A stretch of 64,000 bases of DNA from Ochrobactrum quorumnocens. GTDB lineage: Bacteria > Pseudomonadota > Alphaproteobacteria > Rhizobiales > Rhizobiaceae. Of this stretch, positions 44,141 to 53,496 are shown piece by piece (position 1 is the stretch's first letter; the number at the start of each line of letters is the position of its first letter). Made by a program: the position numbers and the translations under genes. Location: assembly GCF_002278035.1 (NCBI RefSeq), contig NZ_CP022604.1, positions 868,001 through 932,000 on the forward strand, read 5' to 3'. Below the pieces are notes generated by a model. That model had not been told where the DNA came from and did no database searches. It saw only the letters and a list, made by a program, of their open reading frames with translations.

Positions 44141-46417
44141 ATGCTTTATTTTTCACGTTGGAAGTCGGCTCTGATCTGGTTGGCAATTATTGCCAGCTTC
44201 CTCATTGCGTCGCCTAATTTTTTCTCGCGTGAAACACTGGCAAATCTGCCCGGATTTTTGCCCACAAAGCAGGTCGCGCTTGGACTTGATCTTTCCGGTG
44301 GTTCCCGTCTTGTGCTTCAGGTGCAGAATGCTGGTAGGGGCGATCTTGATCGCACCAAAGAGATCATGCGCCAGCGTCTTGAAGAACTTGGCTATGGCAA
44401 TCCCATTGTCGAGGAAGAGGGACGCAATCGCATTCGCGTTGAAGTTCCCGGCCTTTATGACGCTCAGCTTCTAAAAGACATTCTCAGCATCCGTGGCAAT
44501 CTTTCCTTCCGCGCAGTTGACGACAGCGTTTCGCCCGACGATGCTATTCGCGGAACGCCGCCTGCCGACAGCACGGTTGTTTATTCTTATGATGACCCGC
44601 CTATTGGTTATCTTGTGAAAAACGAGCCTGTGTTTACAGGGGCTGACGTTACGGATGCCAAAGCCACACTTTCTGAAGACGACAATGAACCAATCATCAC
44701 GCTGACGCTGGATGAGAAGGGGCGCAGCAACCTAGCTGCAGCGACCACTCAGGCCATCGGCAAAAGCTTTGCAATCGTCGTCGATAATCAGGTTGTTTCT
44801 GCACCTGTTGTGAGCGAACCGCTCGATACAAATGAATTGCAGATTTCAGGCGCGTTCGATCTGCAGTCCGCCAACAATATGTCAGTTGTTCTGCGGTCCG
44901 GTGCGCTGCCACAGGCAGTTTCTGTTCTGGAAGAACGCACAATTGCTTCGGCGTTGGGTGACGACTATGCAAGTGCTGCTGTTTCCGCAGCACTGCTGGC
45001 CGCCTTGCTCGTCGGTCTTTTCATGGTGCTTTCCTACGGCATACTTGGCGTCATCGCCATGGTGGCGCTCGCCGTCAACATGATTATCCTGATCGCGATC
45101 ATATCGCTGATCGGTGCATCTATTACGTTGGCGAGTGTCGCGGGTTTGGTGCTGATTATCGGCATGGCCGTCGATGCCAACATTCTTATATATGAACGCG
45201 TTCGGGAAGACCGCCGCAAAGGTTATTCCGTTGTTCAGGCAATGGAATCCGGCTTTTATCGCGCACTTTCGACGATTGTGGACGCCAATCTCACGACAAT
45301 GATTGCAGCTCTGGTGCTGTTCCTGCTTGGCTCTGGTCCGGTTCATGGCTTCGCGCTGACTGTTACAATCGGTATTGGCACGACGCTATTTACCACGCTG
45401 ACCTTCACGCGCTTGCTGATTGCCCAATGGGTGCGCACGGCGAAACCGAAAGAAATCCCCAAGCGTCGTCTGAAACTGGTTCCGACAGTTACGCATATCC
45501 CGTTCATGCGCCTGCAGTTCGTAACGCTTGGCATTTCTGTTCTGGCGAGTGCGATCGTTGTGGCACTTTTCGTCAATATCGGCCTCAACTACGGCATCGA
45601 TTTCCGTGGTGGTTCGATGGTTGAATTGCAGGCCCGTAGCGGCGATGCAAATCTGCCGGATATTGAAGAACGTATGAGCGAACTCAATATCGAAAGCGCG
45701 CGCGTTCTTCCTGCCAAGTCGCCACGTTCGGCGCTCGTGATCATCGGCAGTCAGGAAGTGGGCGACGATGCGGAGCAGACCGTTGCCGTCAAACTACGTG
45801 GTGAGTTCGAACAGGATTATTCGTTCCAGCGCGTCGAGGTTGTTGGTCCAACGGTTTCGGAACAGCTGTCACAGGCGGGGCTTCTGGCGCTATTTCTCTC
45901 GCTGGCAGGTATCTTCATCTATGTCTGGATAAGATTCCGCTGGCAGCTGGCACTCGGTGCTGTGTTATCGACCCTGCACGACGTTATCATTCTGGCCGGT
46001 GTATTCATTGTATTCCGAATGGAATTCAATTTGTGGAGCGTTGCCGCCGTTCTGACCATTATCGGCTACTCGCTCAATGATACGATCGTCATCTATGACC
46101 GCGTGCGGGAAAATCTGCGCCGTTATAGCAGCGCGCCATTGCCCGCGATTATCGACGCCTCGATCAATCAGACACTGTCACGCACCTTGCCTACCGCCTT
46201 TGTGACTTTCATTGCACATATTCCGCTCTATATGTTCGGTGGAGCGGATATTCGTATGTTCGCACTGGCACTGAGCGTCGGCATTATCGTGGCGACTTAT
46301 TCTTCGATCTTTATTGCAGCACCTCTGCTTGTACAGTTTGGCCTCAAGCCGCGTGCAGCCGAAGGAGATGATGCGATGGGCGACGATCTTGCACAATCGC
46401 TCAATCTGGACAGTTAG
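44141..46417 (+). CDS. secDF: fused protein translocase subunit SecDF
   Basis: The protein has 758 residues. The SecD half (1-~440) has [17 protein letters not shown], the periplasmic P1 region and six helices. The SecF half (~450-750) has [13 protein letters not shown] and six helices with the [17 protein letters not shown] motif. It uses the proton gradient to pull exported proteins across the membrane. Fusion into one chain is usual in Brucellaceae, while many relatives keep separate genes. Its TAG stop is the first codon of a repeat. Confidence 0.95.
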   Translation: MLYFSRWKSALIWLAIIASFLIASPNFFSRETLANLPGFLPTKQVALGLDLSGGSRLVLQVQNAGRGDLDRTKEIMRQRLEELGYGNPIVEEEGRNRIRVEVPGLYDAQLLKDILSIRGNLSFRAVDDSVSPDDAIRGTPPADSTVVYSYDDPPIGYLVKNEPVFTGADVTDAKATLSEDDNEPIITLTLDEKGRSNLAAATTQAIGKSFAIVVDNQVVSAPVVSEPLDTNELQISGAFDLQSANNMSVVLRSGALPQAVSVLEERTIASALGDDYASAAVSAALLAALLVGLFMVLSYGILGVIAMVALAVNMIILIAIISLIGASITLASVAGLVLIIGMAVDANILIYERVREDRRKGYSVVQAMESGFYRALSTIVDANLTTMIAALVLFLLGSGPVHGFALTVTIGIGTTLFTTLTFTRLLIAQWVRTAKPKEIPKRRLKLVPTVTHIPFMRLQFVTLGISVLASAIVVALFVNIGLNYGIDFRGGSMVELQARSGDANLPDIEERMSELNIESARVLPAKSPRSALVIIGSQEVGDDAEQTVAVKLRGEFEQDYSFQRVEVVGPTVSEQLSQAGLLALFLSLAGIFIYVWIRFRWQLALGAVLSTLHDVIILAGVFIVFRMEFNLWSVAAVLTIIGYSLNDTIVIYDRVRENLRRYSSAPLPAIIDASINQTLSRTLPTAFVTFIAHIPLYMFGGADIRMFALALSVGIIVATYSSIFIAAPLLVQFGLKPRAAEGDDAMGDDLAQSLNLDS

Positions 46418-46517
46418 AGCGCATCCCGAAAAGTGTGAAACGGTTTTCGGACAAGATGCGCGTAAAACAAATGGATAGAGCATTTCTAATGACTCAATCC
46501 AAACTGGAAATGCTCTG
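46415..46517. repeat. MITE-like repeat starting in the secDF stop codon
   Basis: TAGAGCGCATCCCGAAAAGTG ... CGGTTTTCGG ... GGAAATGCTCTGA. It is close to 303-407 and 10542-10647. It forms the whole spacer between secDF and the next gene. Its right end supplies GGAAATG, about 10 nt upstream of the next start. Confidence 0.88.
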
Positions 46518-46519
46518 AC

Positions 46520-46909
46520 ATGGCAAAAGGCATAGAAATTCGCGAAGCCCATTTTCCGGGCCGGGCACCTATTGATGCATATGGCAATGGCGGCTTTCGC
46601 TTTGCAGATATGTCGCACAAGGGGTCTATTCTCTGTTTGCCGTCGGGTATTCATGGCTGGGACCCACAGACACCGCCAATTATATCGCGCCATGATCTGG
46701 GTGCCATTCTTGAGCAGGCGAACGATATAGAAATCCTCCTGGTCGGTACGGGTATGGATTTGCGCCGTATTCCGGAAGACGTGCGCGCTGTGCTTCGTGA
46801 ACACCGTATTTCGTCCGATCCAATGAGCACAGGTGCTGCGGTCCGCACTTATAATGTGCTGCTCGCTGAAGATCGCGCAGTTGCCGCTGCACTGATTGCT
46901 GTAGACTGA
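46520..46909 (+). CDS. Mth938-like domain protein (NDUFAF3 family)
   Basis: The protein has 129 residues of a single Mth938-like alpha/beta domain: GNGGFRFADMSHKGSILCLPSGIHGW, then EILLVGTGMDLRRIPEDVR and STGAAVRTYNVLLAEDRAVAAALI. The human relative NDUFAF3 is a complex I assembly factor, and in Alphaproteobacteria the gene often follows secDF. The next gene is NDUFAF6-like, which supports a complex I assembly link by inference. Its ribosome site comes from the repeat and is weak. Confidence 0.86.
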   Translation: MAKGIEIREAHFPGRAPIDAYGNGGFRFADMSHKGSILCLPSGIHGWDPQTPPIISRHDLGAILEQANDIEILLVGTGMDLRRIPEDVRAVLREHRISSDPMSTGAAVRTYNVLLAEDRAVAAALIAVD

Positions 46910-46914
46910 TTTTC

Positions 46915-47748
46915 ATGAACCAGAATGAGGCACATTGCCTGGCGCTTCTGCGCGAAGCCGACCGGGATCGTTATCTTTCGGTGCTTTATGCGCCGGAGGA
47001 TAAACGCGGCGCGCTTGCAGCACTTTACGCGTTCAATGCGGAAATCGCCCGCATTCGCGATCTGGTTCACGAGCCACTGCCCGGCGAAGTGCGTCTGCAA
47101 TGGTGGCGCGATCTTCTCAATGGTGAGGCAAGGGGCAGTGCAGATGCGCATCCTGTTGCAGCAGCTCTGATTGAGACAATTACCAAATATGATCTGCCGC
47201 GTTCTGCATTCGACAATTATTGCGAAGCGCGGATTTTTGACCTTTATGACGATCCGATACCAAGTAGGAACGATCTTGAAGGCTACTGTGGTGAGACCGC
47301 TTCCGCTCTCATTCAGCTGGCAGGTTTCATCCTCGACCGTGATGCAGCCCAGTCTCATGCTGAGACAGCGGGACATGCAGGCGTTGCGCAGGCTGTGACG
47401 GGTCTGTTGCGTCTGATGCCGATCCATCGGCGTCGCGGACAGCTTTATGTCCCCGCAGATATGTTACAGGCCGTTGGTGTGACGCGCGAGGCCTTCCTTG
47501 GCAATGAAGACAAGTCGGCACATGGGCGTGTGATTAGCGTGATGACGGCTCTCGCACGTGAACATCTGGTGATTTTTGAGAAATCCAGGCAGGCTTTGCC
47601 CAAAAGTCTCGCTCCGGCATTCTTACCGTTGGCGCTTGTCCCTGCTTATCTCAAGTCGATTGAACGACTGGGTGACAAGGCGGCTGATCAGATTGCTGAC
47701 CTTTCAGCGCTGCGCAAACAATGGCTGATGTTCAGAGCTGGTTTCTAA
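46915..47748 (+). CDS. squalene/phytoene synthase family protein, NDUFAF6-like
   Basis: This 277-residue all-helical protein has the isoprenoid synthase fold. The first Asp-rich motif is degraded to YAFNAEIARIRD (no DDxxD). The second region reads NYCEARIFDLYDD, and EGYCGETAS is retained. Loss of the first motif makes true prenyl transfer doubtful and fits NDUFAF6-type complex I assembly factors. It follows the Mth938-like gene by 5 bp. Confidence 0.85.
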   Translation: MNQNEAHCLALLREADRDRYLSVLYAPEDKRGALAALYAFNAEIARIRDLVHEPLPGEVRLQWWRDLLNGEARGSADAHPVAAALIETITKYDLPRSAFDNYCEARIFDLYDDPIPSRNDLEGYCGETASALIQLAGFILDRDAAQSHAETAGHAGVAQAVTGLLRLMPIHRRRGQLYVPADMLQAVGVTREAFLGNEDKSAHGRVISVMTALAREHLVIFEKSRQALPKSLAPAFLPLALVPAYLKSIERLGDKAADQIADLSALRKQWLMFRAGF

Positions 47749-47753
47749 AAGAT

Positions 47754-47785
47754 AAGGCGGTTTTCTTTTTCAAGAGAACCGCCTT
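47754..47785. terminator. stem-loop between convergent genes
   Basis: AAGGCGGTT pairs with AACCGCCTT across a T-rich 14-nt loop. It is a weak terminator candidate for either side. Confidence 0.5.
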
Positions 47786-47814
47786 AAGTCTTTGATTTAC
47801 ATTTTCTTTCAAAA

Positions 47815-49221
47815 CTATGCGTTATTATCCAGCCATACCTGGAAATCAGCGAGAGCGCGAGCAGACAATGCGCGCTTTTTAGCAATCGTCTTTTCCTTGC
47901 CGCGCAGACGCTTGCCTTCCGGCTTTGGAACGTCAATCGGCGGAAACAATCCGAAATTCACATTCATTGGCTGGAAAGAGCGCTTGCCGGGTTCTTCATC
48001 GTCAGCAACGATGTGACCGCCGGTGATGTGGCCGAGAAGCGCACCGAAAGCTGTGGTCTGTGGCGGCGCAACAGGCGTTTTTCCGAGCTTTTCAGCGGCG
48101 GTAAAACGTCCTGCAAGCAGGCCAATTGCAGATGATTCGACGTAGCCTTCGCAGCCGGTGATCTGGCCCGCAAAACGCAGGGATTGGCGCGATTTCAACC
48201 GCAGCACGTTATCAAGTAGCACCGGCGAATTGAGATAAGTGTTGCGATGCAGCCCACCAAGACGTGCGAACTCTGCATTCTCAAGGCCGGGGATCATCTT
48301 GAAGATACCGGTTTGCGAGCCGTATTTCAGCTTCGTCTGGAAACCGACCATATTGTAGAGCGTGCCAAGCGCATTATCCTGACGCAATTGCACGACCGCA
48401 TAGGCTTTCACTGTCGGGTTATGCTCATTGGTAAGGCCCATTGGCTTCATCGGCCCATGGCGCAATGTTTCGGCGCCGCGTTCGGCCATGACTTCAATCG
48501 GCAGGCAGCCGTCGAAATAGGGCGTACCTTCCCATTCCTTGAACTCAGTCGTATCGCCTTCGATCAGTGCTGCGACAAAAGCCTCATACTGGTCCTTATC
48601 CATGGGGCAGTTGATGTAATCCTTGCCGGTGCCTCCGGGGCCGACCTTGTCGTAGCGCGATTGGAACCAGCAAATATCCATATTGATCGAATCAAAATGC
48701 ACAATCGGCGCAATCGCATCGAAAAATGCCAGTGCATCGGCGCCAGTCTGTGCCTGAATGGCTTCAGCCAGTGATGGCGCCGTCAGCGGGCCGGTTGCCA
48801 CAATCGCCGTGCCCCATTCTTCCGGTGGCAGGCCCGCGATTTCTTCGCGCTCAATGGTGATGAGTGGATGGGCTTCAAGTTTTGCGGTTACCGCCTGCGA
48901 AAAACCTTCGCGATCAACAGCCAAAGCGCCGCCGGCTGGAACCTGATTTGCATCCGCACAAGCCATGATCAGCGAGCCTGCAAGGCGCATCTCGGCGTGG
49001 AGGACGCCTACAGCGTTGGTCTCTGCGTCATCCGAACGGAAAGAATTTGAACAAACCAGCTCTGCCAGCTGCTCTGTCTTATGCGCATCTGTGCCACGGA
49101 CGGGACGCATTTCATGCAGGATAACAGGAACGCCAGCCTGCGCAATTTGCCACGCAGCTTCAGAGCCGGCGAGGCCGCCACCAACAACATGTACGGGGGA
49201 GAAATCGGTATCTTTTGACAT
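47815..49221 (-). CDS. trmFO: methylenetetrahydrofolate--tRNA-(uracil-5-)-methyltransferase TrmFO
   Basis: The protein has 468 residues from [15 protein letters not shown]. The FAD-binding motif is [16 protein letters not shown], and [11 protein letters not shown] and the catalytic Cys region [15 protein letters not shown] are family marks. It makes ribothymidine at U54 of tRNA using folate instead of SAM. It lies 82 bp downstream of the hairpin array on the same strand with no strong terminator between, so some read-through is possible. Confidence 0.94.
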   Translation of the reverse strand: MSKDTDFSPVHVVGGGLAGSEAAWQIAQAGVPVILHEMRPVRGTDAHKTEQLAELVCSNSFRSDDAETNAVGVLHAEMRLAGSLIMACADANQVPAGGALAVDREGFSQAVTAKLEAHPLITIEREEIAGLPPEEWGTAIVATGPLTAPSLAEAIQAQTGADALAFFDAIAPIVHFDSINMDICWFQSRYDKVGPGGTGKDYINCPMDKDQYEAFVAALIEGDTTEFKEWEGTPYFDGCLPIEVMAERGAETLRHGPMKPMGLTNEHNPTVKAYAVVQLRQDNALGTLYNMVGFQTKLKYGSQTGIFKMIPGLENAEFARLGGLHRNTYLNSPVLLDNVLRLKSRQSLRFAGQITGCEGYVESSAIGLLAGRFTAAEKLGKTPVAPPQTTAFGALLGHITGGHIVADDEEPGKRSFQPMNVNFGLFPPIDVPKPEGKRLRGKEKTIAKKRALSARALADFQVWLDNNA

Positions 49222-49302
49222 GGCAAATCCCTTACCGCCTTTGCATGTCGCCTTCAATGGGAGATGAGCGTCAGAGGTTCGTAATTAGATGCCAGAAACA
49301 CA

Positions 49303-49342
49303 AATGGCATCCGGCGCGGGAGGAGGTGCGACGGATGCCATT
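49303..49342 (-). ncRNA. CcsR-like hairpin 4, possibly also the terminator
   Basis: It has the longest stem, 11 bp (AATGGCATCCG/CGGATGCCATT), with the loop motif at 49318-49326. On the minus strand it is followed by TGTGTTTCT, a modest U-rich tail, so it may end the transcript. Confidence 0.8.
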
Positions 49343-49348
49343 ATTGTC

Positions 49349-49380
49349 AGACCGGAATTGGGAGGAGGAGAGACCGGTCT
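49349..49380 (-). ncRNA. CcsR-like hairpin 3
   Basis: A 7-bp stem AGACCGG/CCGGTCT has a larger loop that holds the motif at 49360-49368. Confidence 0.83.
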
Positions 49381-49387
49381 TGGTATC

Positions 49388-49415
49388 GCAAAGCATGGGA
49401 GGAGGAGTGCTTTGC
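49388..49415 (-). ncRNA. CcsR-like hairpin 2
   Basis: An 8-bp perfect stem GCAAAGCA/TGCTTTGC has its loop motif at 49397-49405. Confidence 0.85.
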
Positions 49416-49423
49416 GACGAACC

Positions 49424-49451
49424 GAGCCTGATGGGAGGAGGATTCAGGCTC
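49424..49451 (-). ncRNA. CcsR-like hairpin 1 (nearest DUF1127)
   Basis: An 8-bp perfect stem GAGCCTGA/TCAGGCTC has its loop motif at 49433-49441. It lies 18 nt after the DUF1127 stop. Confidence 0.85.
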
Positions 49452-49468
49452 AGGAAACTGAAATCTGA

Positions 49469-49615
49469 TTAGCGTGCCTTGGACTGACGCGCTACATATG
49501 GGATGTCTGCGCGGGAAATGCCAAGGTCGTTAAGTTCGCGAGTCGAGAGCTGGTTCAGCTCGTTAACGGTATCGCGGTAACGGCGCCAGTTGTTGTAAGA
49601 GCGGAAGAGGTTCAT
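49469..49615 (-). CDS. DUF1127 small basic protein (CcaF1-like)
   Basis: The protein has 48 residues: MNLFRSYNNWRRYRDTVNEL, then NQLSTRELNDLGISRADIPY, then VARQSKAR. The pattern of WRRYR, LSxRELxDLGIxRxDI and a basic tail is the DUF1127 domain. The start has GAAGGAATAAT before it. In Rhodobacter the homologue CcaF1 is an RNA-binding protein made from the same transcript as CcsR sRNAs. The same linkage here supports that role by inference. It had to be read directly from the sequence because it is so short. Confidence 0.92.
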   Translation of the reverse strand: MNLFRSYNNWRRYRDTVNELNQLSTRELNDLGISRADIPYVARQSKAR

Positions 49616-49673
49616 GGTATTATTCCTTCATCGTTGAGGAACTGGTGATCAATTCATCTTGTTTGTTGCCCAT

Positions 49674-49702
49674 TATATAACTCATTGTTTTCGCTACTTG
49701 CA
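49674..49702 (-). promoter_or_regulatory. candidate promoter of the DUF1127-sRNA transcript
   Basis: On the minus strand a TATAAT hexamer (49674-49679) lies about 60 nt before the start codon. The expected -35 zone reads CTGCAAGTA and is not canonical, so a heat-shock or other alternative sigma factor is possible. No sequence proof is available. Confidence 0.4.
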
Positions 49703-49885
49703 GACCCGAGTTTGCATAGCTGCCTTGCGGGTTCTGCACGACGCGCTAAATCGATTAGACTGGTCAGGCACAAATTTGCCTCAAACTGATTTGCTCTAAC
49801 TATTTGCCGACTGGCGAGTTTCCTATATGTTCTCAGCCACTTGGTAAGTTGGTGACATCAACGGATAGATTGTTCGGGAGTTGTT

Positions 49886-51010
49886 TTGTCGTTTTCAGTA
49901 TCTGTAGAGCGCCTGATCGAGCGCTGGCAGCATGAAGGACTTATCGATGCTGAAACGGCATCGCGCCTGAATGTTGATCTCGAAAAACGTGGTCCCCGGT
50001 TCAGTCTCGGCTCGGTTCTCGCGACGCTTGGCGGATTATTGCTGGGAGCTGCGGTCATCATGCTGATTGCAGCGAACTGGCAGGACATGCCACGCATCAT
50101 GCGCATTGGCCTGATCTTTGTATTGATCTGGGCCTGTTATCTCGGTGGGGCATGGCGGCAGTCGCGTGGCGACAGGCTATTGCCGCAAGCGCTTTATATA
50201 GTGGCGGCATCATCCTTTGGTGCGGGCATAGCGCTCGTCGGTCAGATGTATCATCTGTCGGGTGATGTGCATTCGGCAGCACTGGTCTGGGCAGGTGGTG
50301 TCTTGGCTTCTGCCTTCCTGTTGCGTTCGCCGGTGCTGACTGCTTTCGGTGCAGGCGTCGCATGCTTTTATCTGTCTACATATGCTTTCGATAATGACTA
50401 TGGCGATCTCAGCTATCGCTGGATGGGGCCTTTGTTGGTTCTGGTGGGCGCGGGCGCTGCGCGTTTTACGCGATCTCGTCACGCTGCGCATCTCTGGTGC
50501 CTGTTTGTTTTGGGTTGGGCTGTTCTTCTTTATTCGGAACATGAAAGCCGAGCGATTCTCGGCATGATGTTGATAATCGGTATCGCCCTGATGCTGGCGG
50601 ATGCATTTGCACATGAAGCTCTTCAAAAGCTGACGCGGTTTGCGCATCCTCTGGCTTCCTACGGTTTGCTGCTTGCTCTTCTGGCGCTTGGCATTCTTCA
50701 GGTCGACAAAATGATTTCCTCGATCTTCAACCAGGCCGTCACGCAAGACGTCGTCTATGGAATCCTCATTCTCGCGCTTTCCATCGGAGCGCTGGCCATA
50801 TGTGGACGTGACAACGGCAGCTTGCGCTCGATTGCTTACGCAGCCTTCTCAGTTGAAGTGCTTTACCTCGCCTTCACGACCGTCGGCTCGATGATCGGTA
50901 CGTCTGGCTTCTTCCTCACTGCTGGCGTGCTGGTGTTACTGCTTGCGGCCTTTGTGCGTCGTATGGAGAGCAGGTTCGGGCGAAAGCGCGCAGTGGAGGT
51001 GCAGCCATGA
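49886..51010 (+). CDS. DUF2157 multi-pass membrane protein
   Basis: The protein has 374 residues from a TTG with GGGAG 5 nt before it; no better start is visible. The N-terminal DUF2157 domain (VERLIERWQHEGLIDAETASRLN ... GGLLLGAAVIMLIAANWQDMPRIMR) is followed by about ten hydrophobic helices. The family is widespread with unknown function. It overlaps the next gene by 4 bp (ATGA), and the pair is a recurring operon. Confidence 0.86.
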   Translation: MSFSVSVERLIERWQHEGLIDAETASRLNVDLEKRGPRFSLGSVLATLGGLLLGAAVIMLIAANWQDMPRIMRIGLIFVLIWACYLGGAWRQSRGDRLLPQALYIVAASSFGAGIALVGQMYHLSGDVHSAALVWAGGVLASAFLLRSPVLTAFGAGVACFYLSTYAFDNDYGDLSYRWMGPLLVLVGAGAARFTRSRHAAHLWCLFVLGWAVLLYSEHESRAILGMMLIIGIALMLADAFAHEALQKLTRFAHPLASYGLLLALLALGILQVDKMISSIFNQAVTQDVVYGILILALSIGALAICGRDNGSLRSIAYAAFSVEVLYLAFTTVGSMIGTSGFFLTAGVLVLLLAAFVRRMESRFGRKRAVEVQP

Positions 51011-51579
51011 GCATAATAAGAAGGAAATGGCTCTACGCGGGCGCGGTTATTACTGCAGTGCTGCAGACAGGCATTCTGTATGCGAGCATCGAGAAGCGGG
51101 CTTCGGTACTGCGTTCTGGCCATGAGATTGTGTTGCAGACGCGGCCTGTTGATCCTCGCGATCTGATGCGCGGCGATTATGTGATCCTTGGCTATGATAT
51201 TACATCGATTGATCGCAAGATTATTCAGGGGACCCCTGCCGACGGTTCTCGCACTGTTTATGTCGCGGTGAAGCCTGACGACAAAGGAATATGGAATATT
51301 TCGCGCGCGTCGTTCACGCCGTTTGCAGACTTAGCTTCTGATGAAGCTCAGATTCGCGGACAATCGACCTACGCCATCTCCGATTTCCCGGATGCGACAA
51401 TCAACATGCGTTACGGCATAGAACGCTATTACGTACCCGAAGGTGAGGGCCGTGTAATAGAGGATAGCCAGCGTGATTTGGATATCACTGCGGTAGTTGC
51501 CGTCGATGATACGGGCACCGCTGTGATGAAAGCTTTGCGCGATAACGGCAAGCAACTTTACCAGGAGCCGCTCTATTAA
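51007..51579 (+). CDS. GDYXXLXY-motif membrane-anchored protein
   Basis: The protein has 190 residues. One N-terminal membrane helix (WLYAGAVITAVLQTGILYASI) precedes RPVDPRDLMRGDYVILGYDI, the motif that names this family. The remainder should lie in the periplasm. It is regularly encoded next to DUF2157 membrane proteins, as here, which suggests a joint unknown role at the membrane. Confidence 0.87.
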   Translation: MSIIRRKWLYAGAVITAVLQTGILYASIEKRASVLRSGHEIVLQTRPVDPRDLMRGDYVILGYDITSIDRKIIQGTPADGSRTVYVAVKPDDKGIWNISRASFTPFADLASDEAQIRGQSTYAISDFPDATINMRYGIERYYVPEGEGRVIEDSQRDLDITAVVAVDDTGTAVMKALRDNGKQLYQEPLY

Positions 51580-51602
51580 TATCGCCCTTGAAGAAAAGGG
51601 GC

Positions 51603-51630
51603 TTGGCTAAGGCTATAAGATCGCTATATA
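51603..51630 (+). promoter_or_regulatory. candidate sigma-70-type promoter upstream of tRNA-Leu
   Basis: TTGGCT and TATATA are spaced 16 bp apart. A second candidate, TTGAAC with TATAGA at 51704-51730 and 15-bp spacing, is nearer the tRNA. Either could serve the tRNA gene. Confidence 0.3.
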
Positions 51631-51807
51631 GGGGCGGACAGAACGAAAGCGCTTCGGCTTGAAAGAGCTGGCAAATCAATGCCGGTAAAACGGCTTTTTT
51701 CCTTTGAACCGGGAAAATTGAATGATATAGAGACGCGCGCTTTCGAGAGGCGGTTCAATATCTGAGGCGAATTTAGTGCATTCGGTGGAGTGCACTTCGG
51801 TTCAGAG

Positions 51808-51890
51808 GCGGATATGGCGAAATTGGTAGACGCACCAGATTTAGGTTCTGGCGGGAGACCGTGGGGGTTCGAGTCCCTCTATCCGCACCA
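51808..51890 (+). tRNA. tRNA-Leu (anticodon UAG)
   Basis: The 83 nt include an encoded CCA. The acceptor stem GCGGATA pairs with TATCCGC. The anticodon stem CCAGA/TCTGG encloses the loop TTTAGGT with UAG. The T-arm is GGGGGTTCGAGTCCCTC, and a variable arm is present, as expected for the class II tRNA-Leu. It reads CUN codons. It lies just upstream of tig. Confidence 0.95.
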
Positions 51891-51978
51891 ACTGCCTTAA
51901 GGCAAAAGAATTTCTCTCCCGCGACGAGGCATAAGCGCCGGTAACGGCGGGACAATGACAAGAAGTGAAGGTTTGAAC

Positions 51979-53409
51979 ATGCAGGTTACCGAAACGCTCA
52001 ATGAAGGGCTGAAGCGCGAGATTAAAGTCGTGGTTCCGGCCGGAGATCTCGAAGCCAAGCTCGCTGAGCGGCTCGAAACTGCGCGTGGTCGCGCCAAGAT
52101 CAATGGTTTCCGTCCAGGCAAAGTGCCAACGGCACACCTGCGCAAGACCTACGGCAAGTCCTTCATGGCTGAGATCGTGAACGAAATCCTCAACGATTCG
52201 TCGCGCTCGATCCTCGCTGAGCGCAACGAAAAGTCGGCAACCCAGCCAGTCGTTTCTATGTCGGAAGACGAAAAAGAAGCCGAACAGGTTCTCGACGGCA
52301 AGGCTGATTTCGTTTTCTCGCTGAACTACGAAGTTCTGCCAGCTATCGAAGTCAAGGATTTCTCGAAGATCGCGGTAACCCGTGAAGTCGTAGACATCGC
52401 TGATGAAGAAGTTGACGAACAGGTTAAGCGCGTTGCTTCATCGACCCGCACTTTTGAAACCAAAAAGGGCAAGGCCGAAAATGAAGATCGCGTAACGATC
52501 GACTATCTCGGCAAGCTTGATGGCGAACCATTTGATGGTGGCGCAGACACTGATGCGCAGCTCATCCTCGGTTCGGGTCAGTTCATTCCCGGCTTTGAAG
52601 AGCAGCTCGTTGGCGTCAAGGCTGGCGATGAGAAGGTCATCAACGTAACTTTCCCAGCTGAGTATGGCGCAGCCCATCTCGCAGGTAAGGAAGCAACCTT
52701 CGACATCACCGTGAAGGAAGTTGCCAAGCCAAACGAACTCGTTCTCGACGACGAAACCGCAAAGAAGCTCGGCATCGAATCGCTTGAGCGTCTGCGTCAG
52801 GTTGTTCGTGAGCAGATCGAAAGCCAGTACGGCCAGATCACTCGTCAGAAGGTAAAGCGTCAGATTCTCGACGCTCTCGATGGCGATTACCAGTTCGAAA
52901 CCCCAGAGAAGCTTGTTGACGCAGAATTCAACAACATCTGGCAGCAGATCAACTTCGACCTGCAGCAGGCTGGCCGCACGTTCGAAGACGAAGAAACCAC
53001 TGAAGAAGCTGCTCGCGAAGAATATCGAAAGCTTGCTGAACGTCGCGTTCGCCTCGGTCTGGTTCTCTCCGAAATCGGTGAAAAGGCTGGCGTAGAAGTA
53101 TCTGAAGAAGAACTGCAGCGCGCAGTTTACGATCAGGTACGTCGTTATCCAGGTCAGGAAAAGGAAATCTACGAATTCCTGCGCAAGACGCCGGATGCCG
53201 TTGCTAACCTTCGCGCACCGATCTTTGAAGAAAAGGTCGTTGACCATCTGCTCGCAAACATCAACGTGACCGACAAGAAGGTCTCGAAGGAAGAGCTTAC
53301 TGCAGAAGACGAAGATGATGCGTCGGAAGCAAAACCAGCCAAGAAGGCTGCTGCTAAGAAGAAAGCCGCTCCTAAGAAGAAGGCAGAAGACAAGTCTGAA
53401 GAGGCTTAA
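51979..53409 (+). CDS. tig: trigger factor, ribosome-bound chaperone and prolyl isomerase
   Basis: The protein has 476 residues from [15 protein letters not shown]. The ribosome-binding domain carries NGFRPGKVP (GFRxGKxP signature). The FKBP-type domain (about 160-245) has [17 protein letters not shown] and [15 protein letters not shown]. The C-terminal helical arms end in a Lys/Ala-rich tail ([17 protein letters not shown]) usual in rhizobia. It holds nascent chains at the exit tunnel. Confidence 0.96.
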   Translation: MQVTETLNEGLKREIKVVVPAGDLEAKLAERLETARGRAKINGFRPGKVPTAHLRKTYGKSFMAEIVNEILNDSSRSILAERNEKSATQPVVSMSEDEKEAEQVLDGKADFVFSLNYEVLPAIEVKDFSKIAVTREVVDIADEEVDEQVKRVASSTRTFETKKGKAENEDRVTIDYLGKLDGEPFDGGADTDAQLILGSGQFIPGFEEQLVGVKAGDEKVINVTFPAEYGAAHLAGKEATFDITVKEVAKPNELVLDDETAKKLGIESLERLRQVVREQIESQYGQITRQKVKRQILDALDGDYQFETPEKLVDAEFNNIWQQINFDLQQAGRTFEDEETTEEAAREEYRKLAERRVRLGLVLSEIGEKAGVEVSEEELQRAVYDQVRRYPGQEKEIYEFLRKTPDAVANLRAPIFEEKVVDHLLANINVTDKKVSKEELTAEDEDDASEAKPAKKAAAKKKAAPKKKAEDKSEEA

Positions 53410-53431
53410 TTCTTCTTTTCTCCAATTTAAT

Positions 53432-53461
53432 AAAAAGGCCGCGCACAGCGCGGCCTTTTTA
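53432..53461 (+). terminator. terminator of tig
   Basis: AAAAAGGCCGCGC pairs with GCGCGGCCTTTTT across a short loop. Confidence 0.93.
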
Positions 53462-53496
53462 TTTGTAGTTTAATCCGCGATCGAAGGAGCTATGAC

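Larger units (their letters stand above)
49303..49451 (-). ncRNA. array of four CcsR/cuckoo-type sRNA hairpins with CCUCCUCCC loops
   Basis: Four separate stem-loops follow one another every ~37 nt on the minus strand, directly downstream of the DUF1127 gene. Each loop has CCTCCTCCC (plus-strand GGGAGGAGG at 49318, 49360, 49397 and 49433). The stems have unrelated sequences but pair perfectly over 7-11 bp, so structure and loop are conserved rather than the whole unit. This is the arrangement of Rhodobacter CcsR1-4, which are processed from the mRNA of a DUF1127 gene under stress. The wider alphaproteobacterial family is called cuckoo RNA. The loop copies the 16S anti-Shine-Dalgarno, so binding to G-rich mRNA or protein is expected. 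Confidence 0.88.

Noticed and set aside
49303..49451. Regular GGGAGGAGG motif every ~37 bp as a mini CRISPR array
   Set aside because: The constant part is only ~9-11 bp and lies in hairpin loops, the 'spacers' form the stems, and there are no cas genes. The sRNA explanation fits far better.
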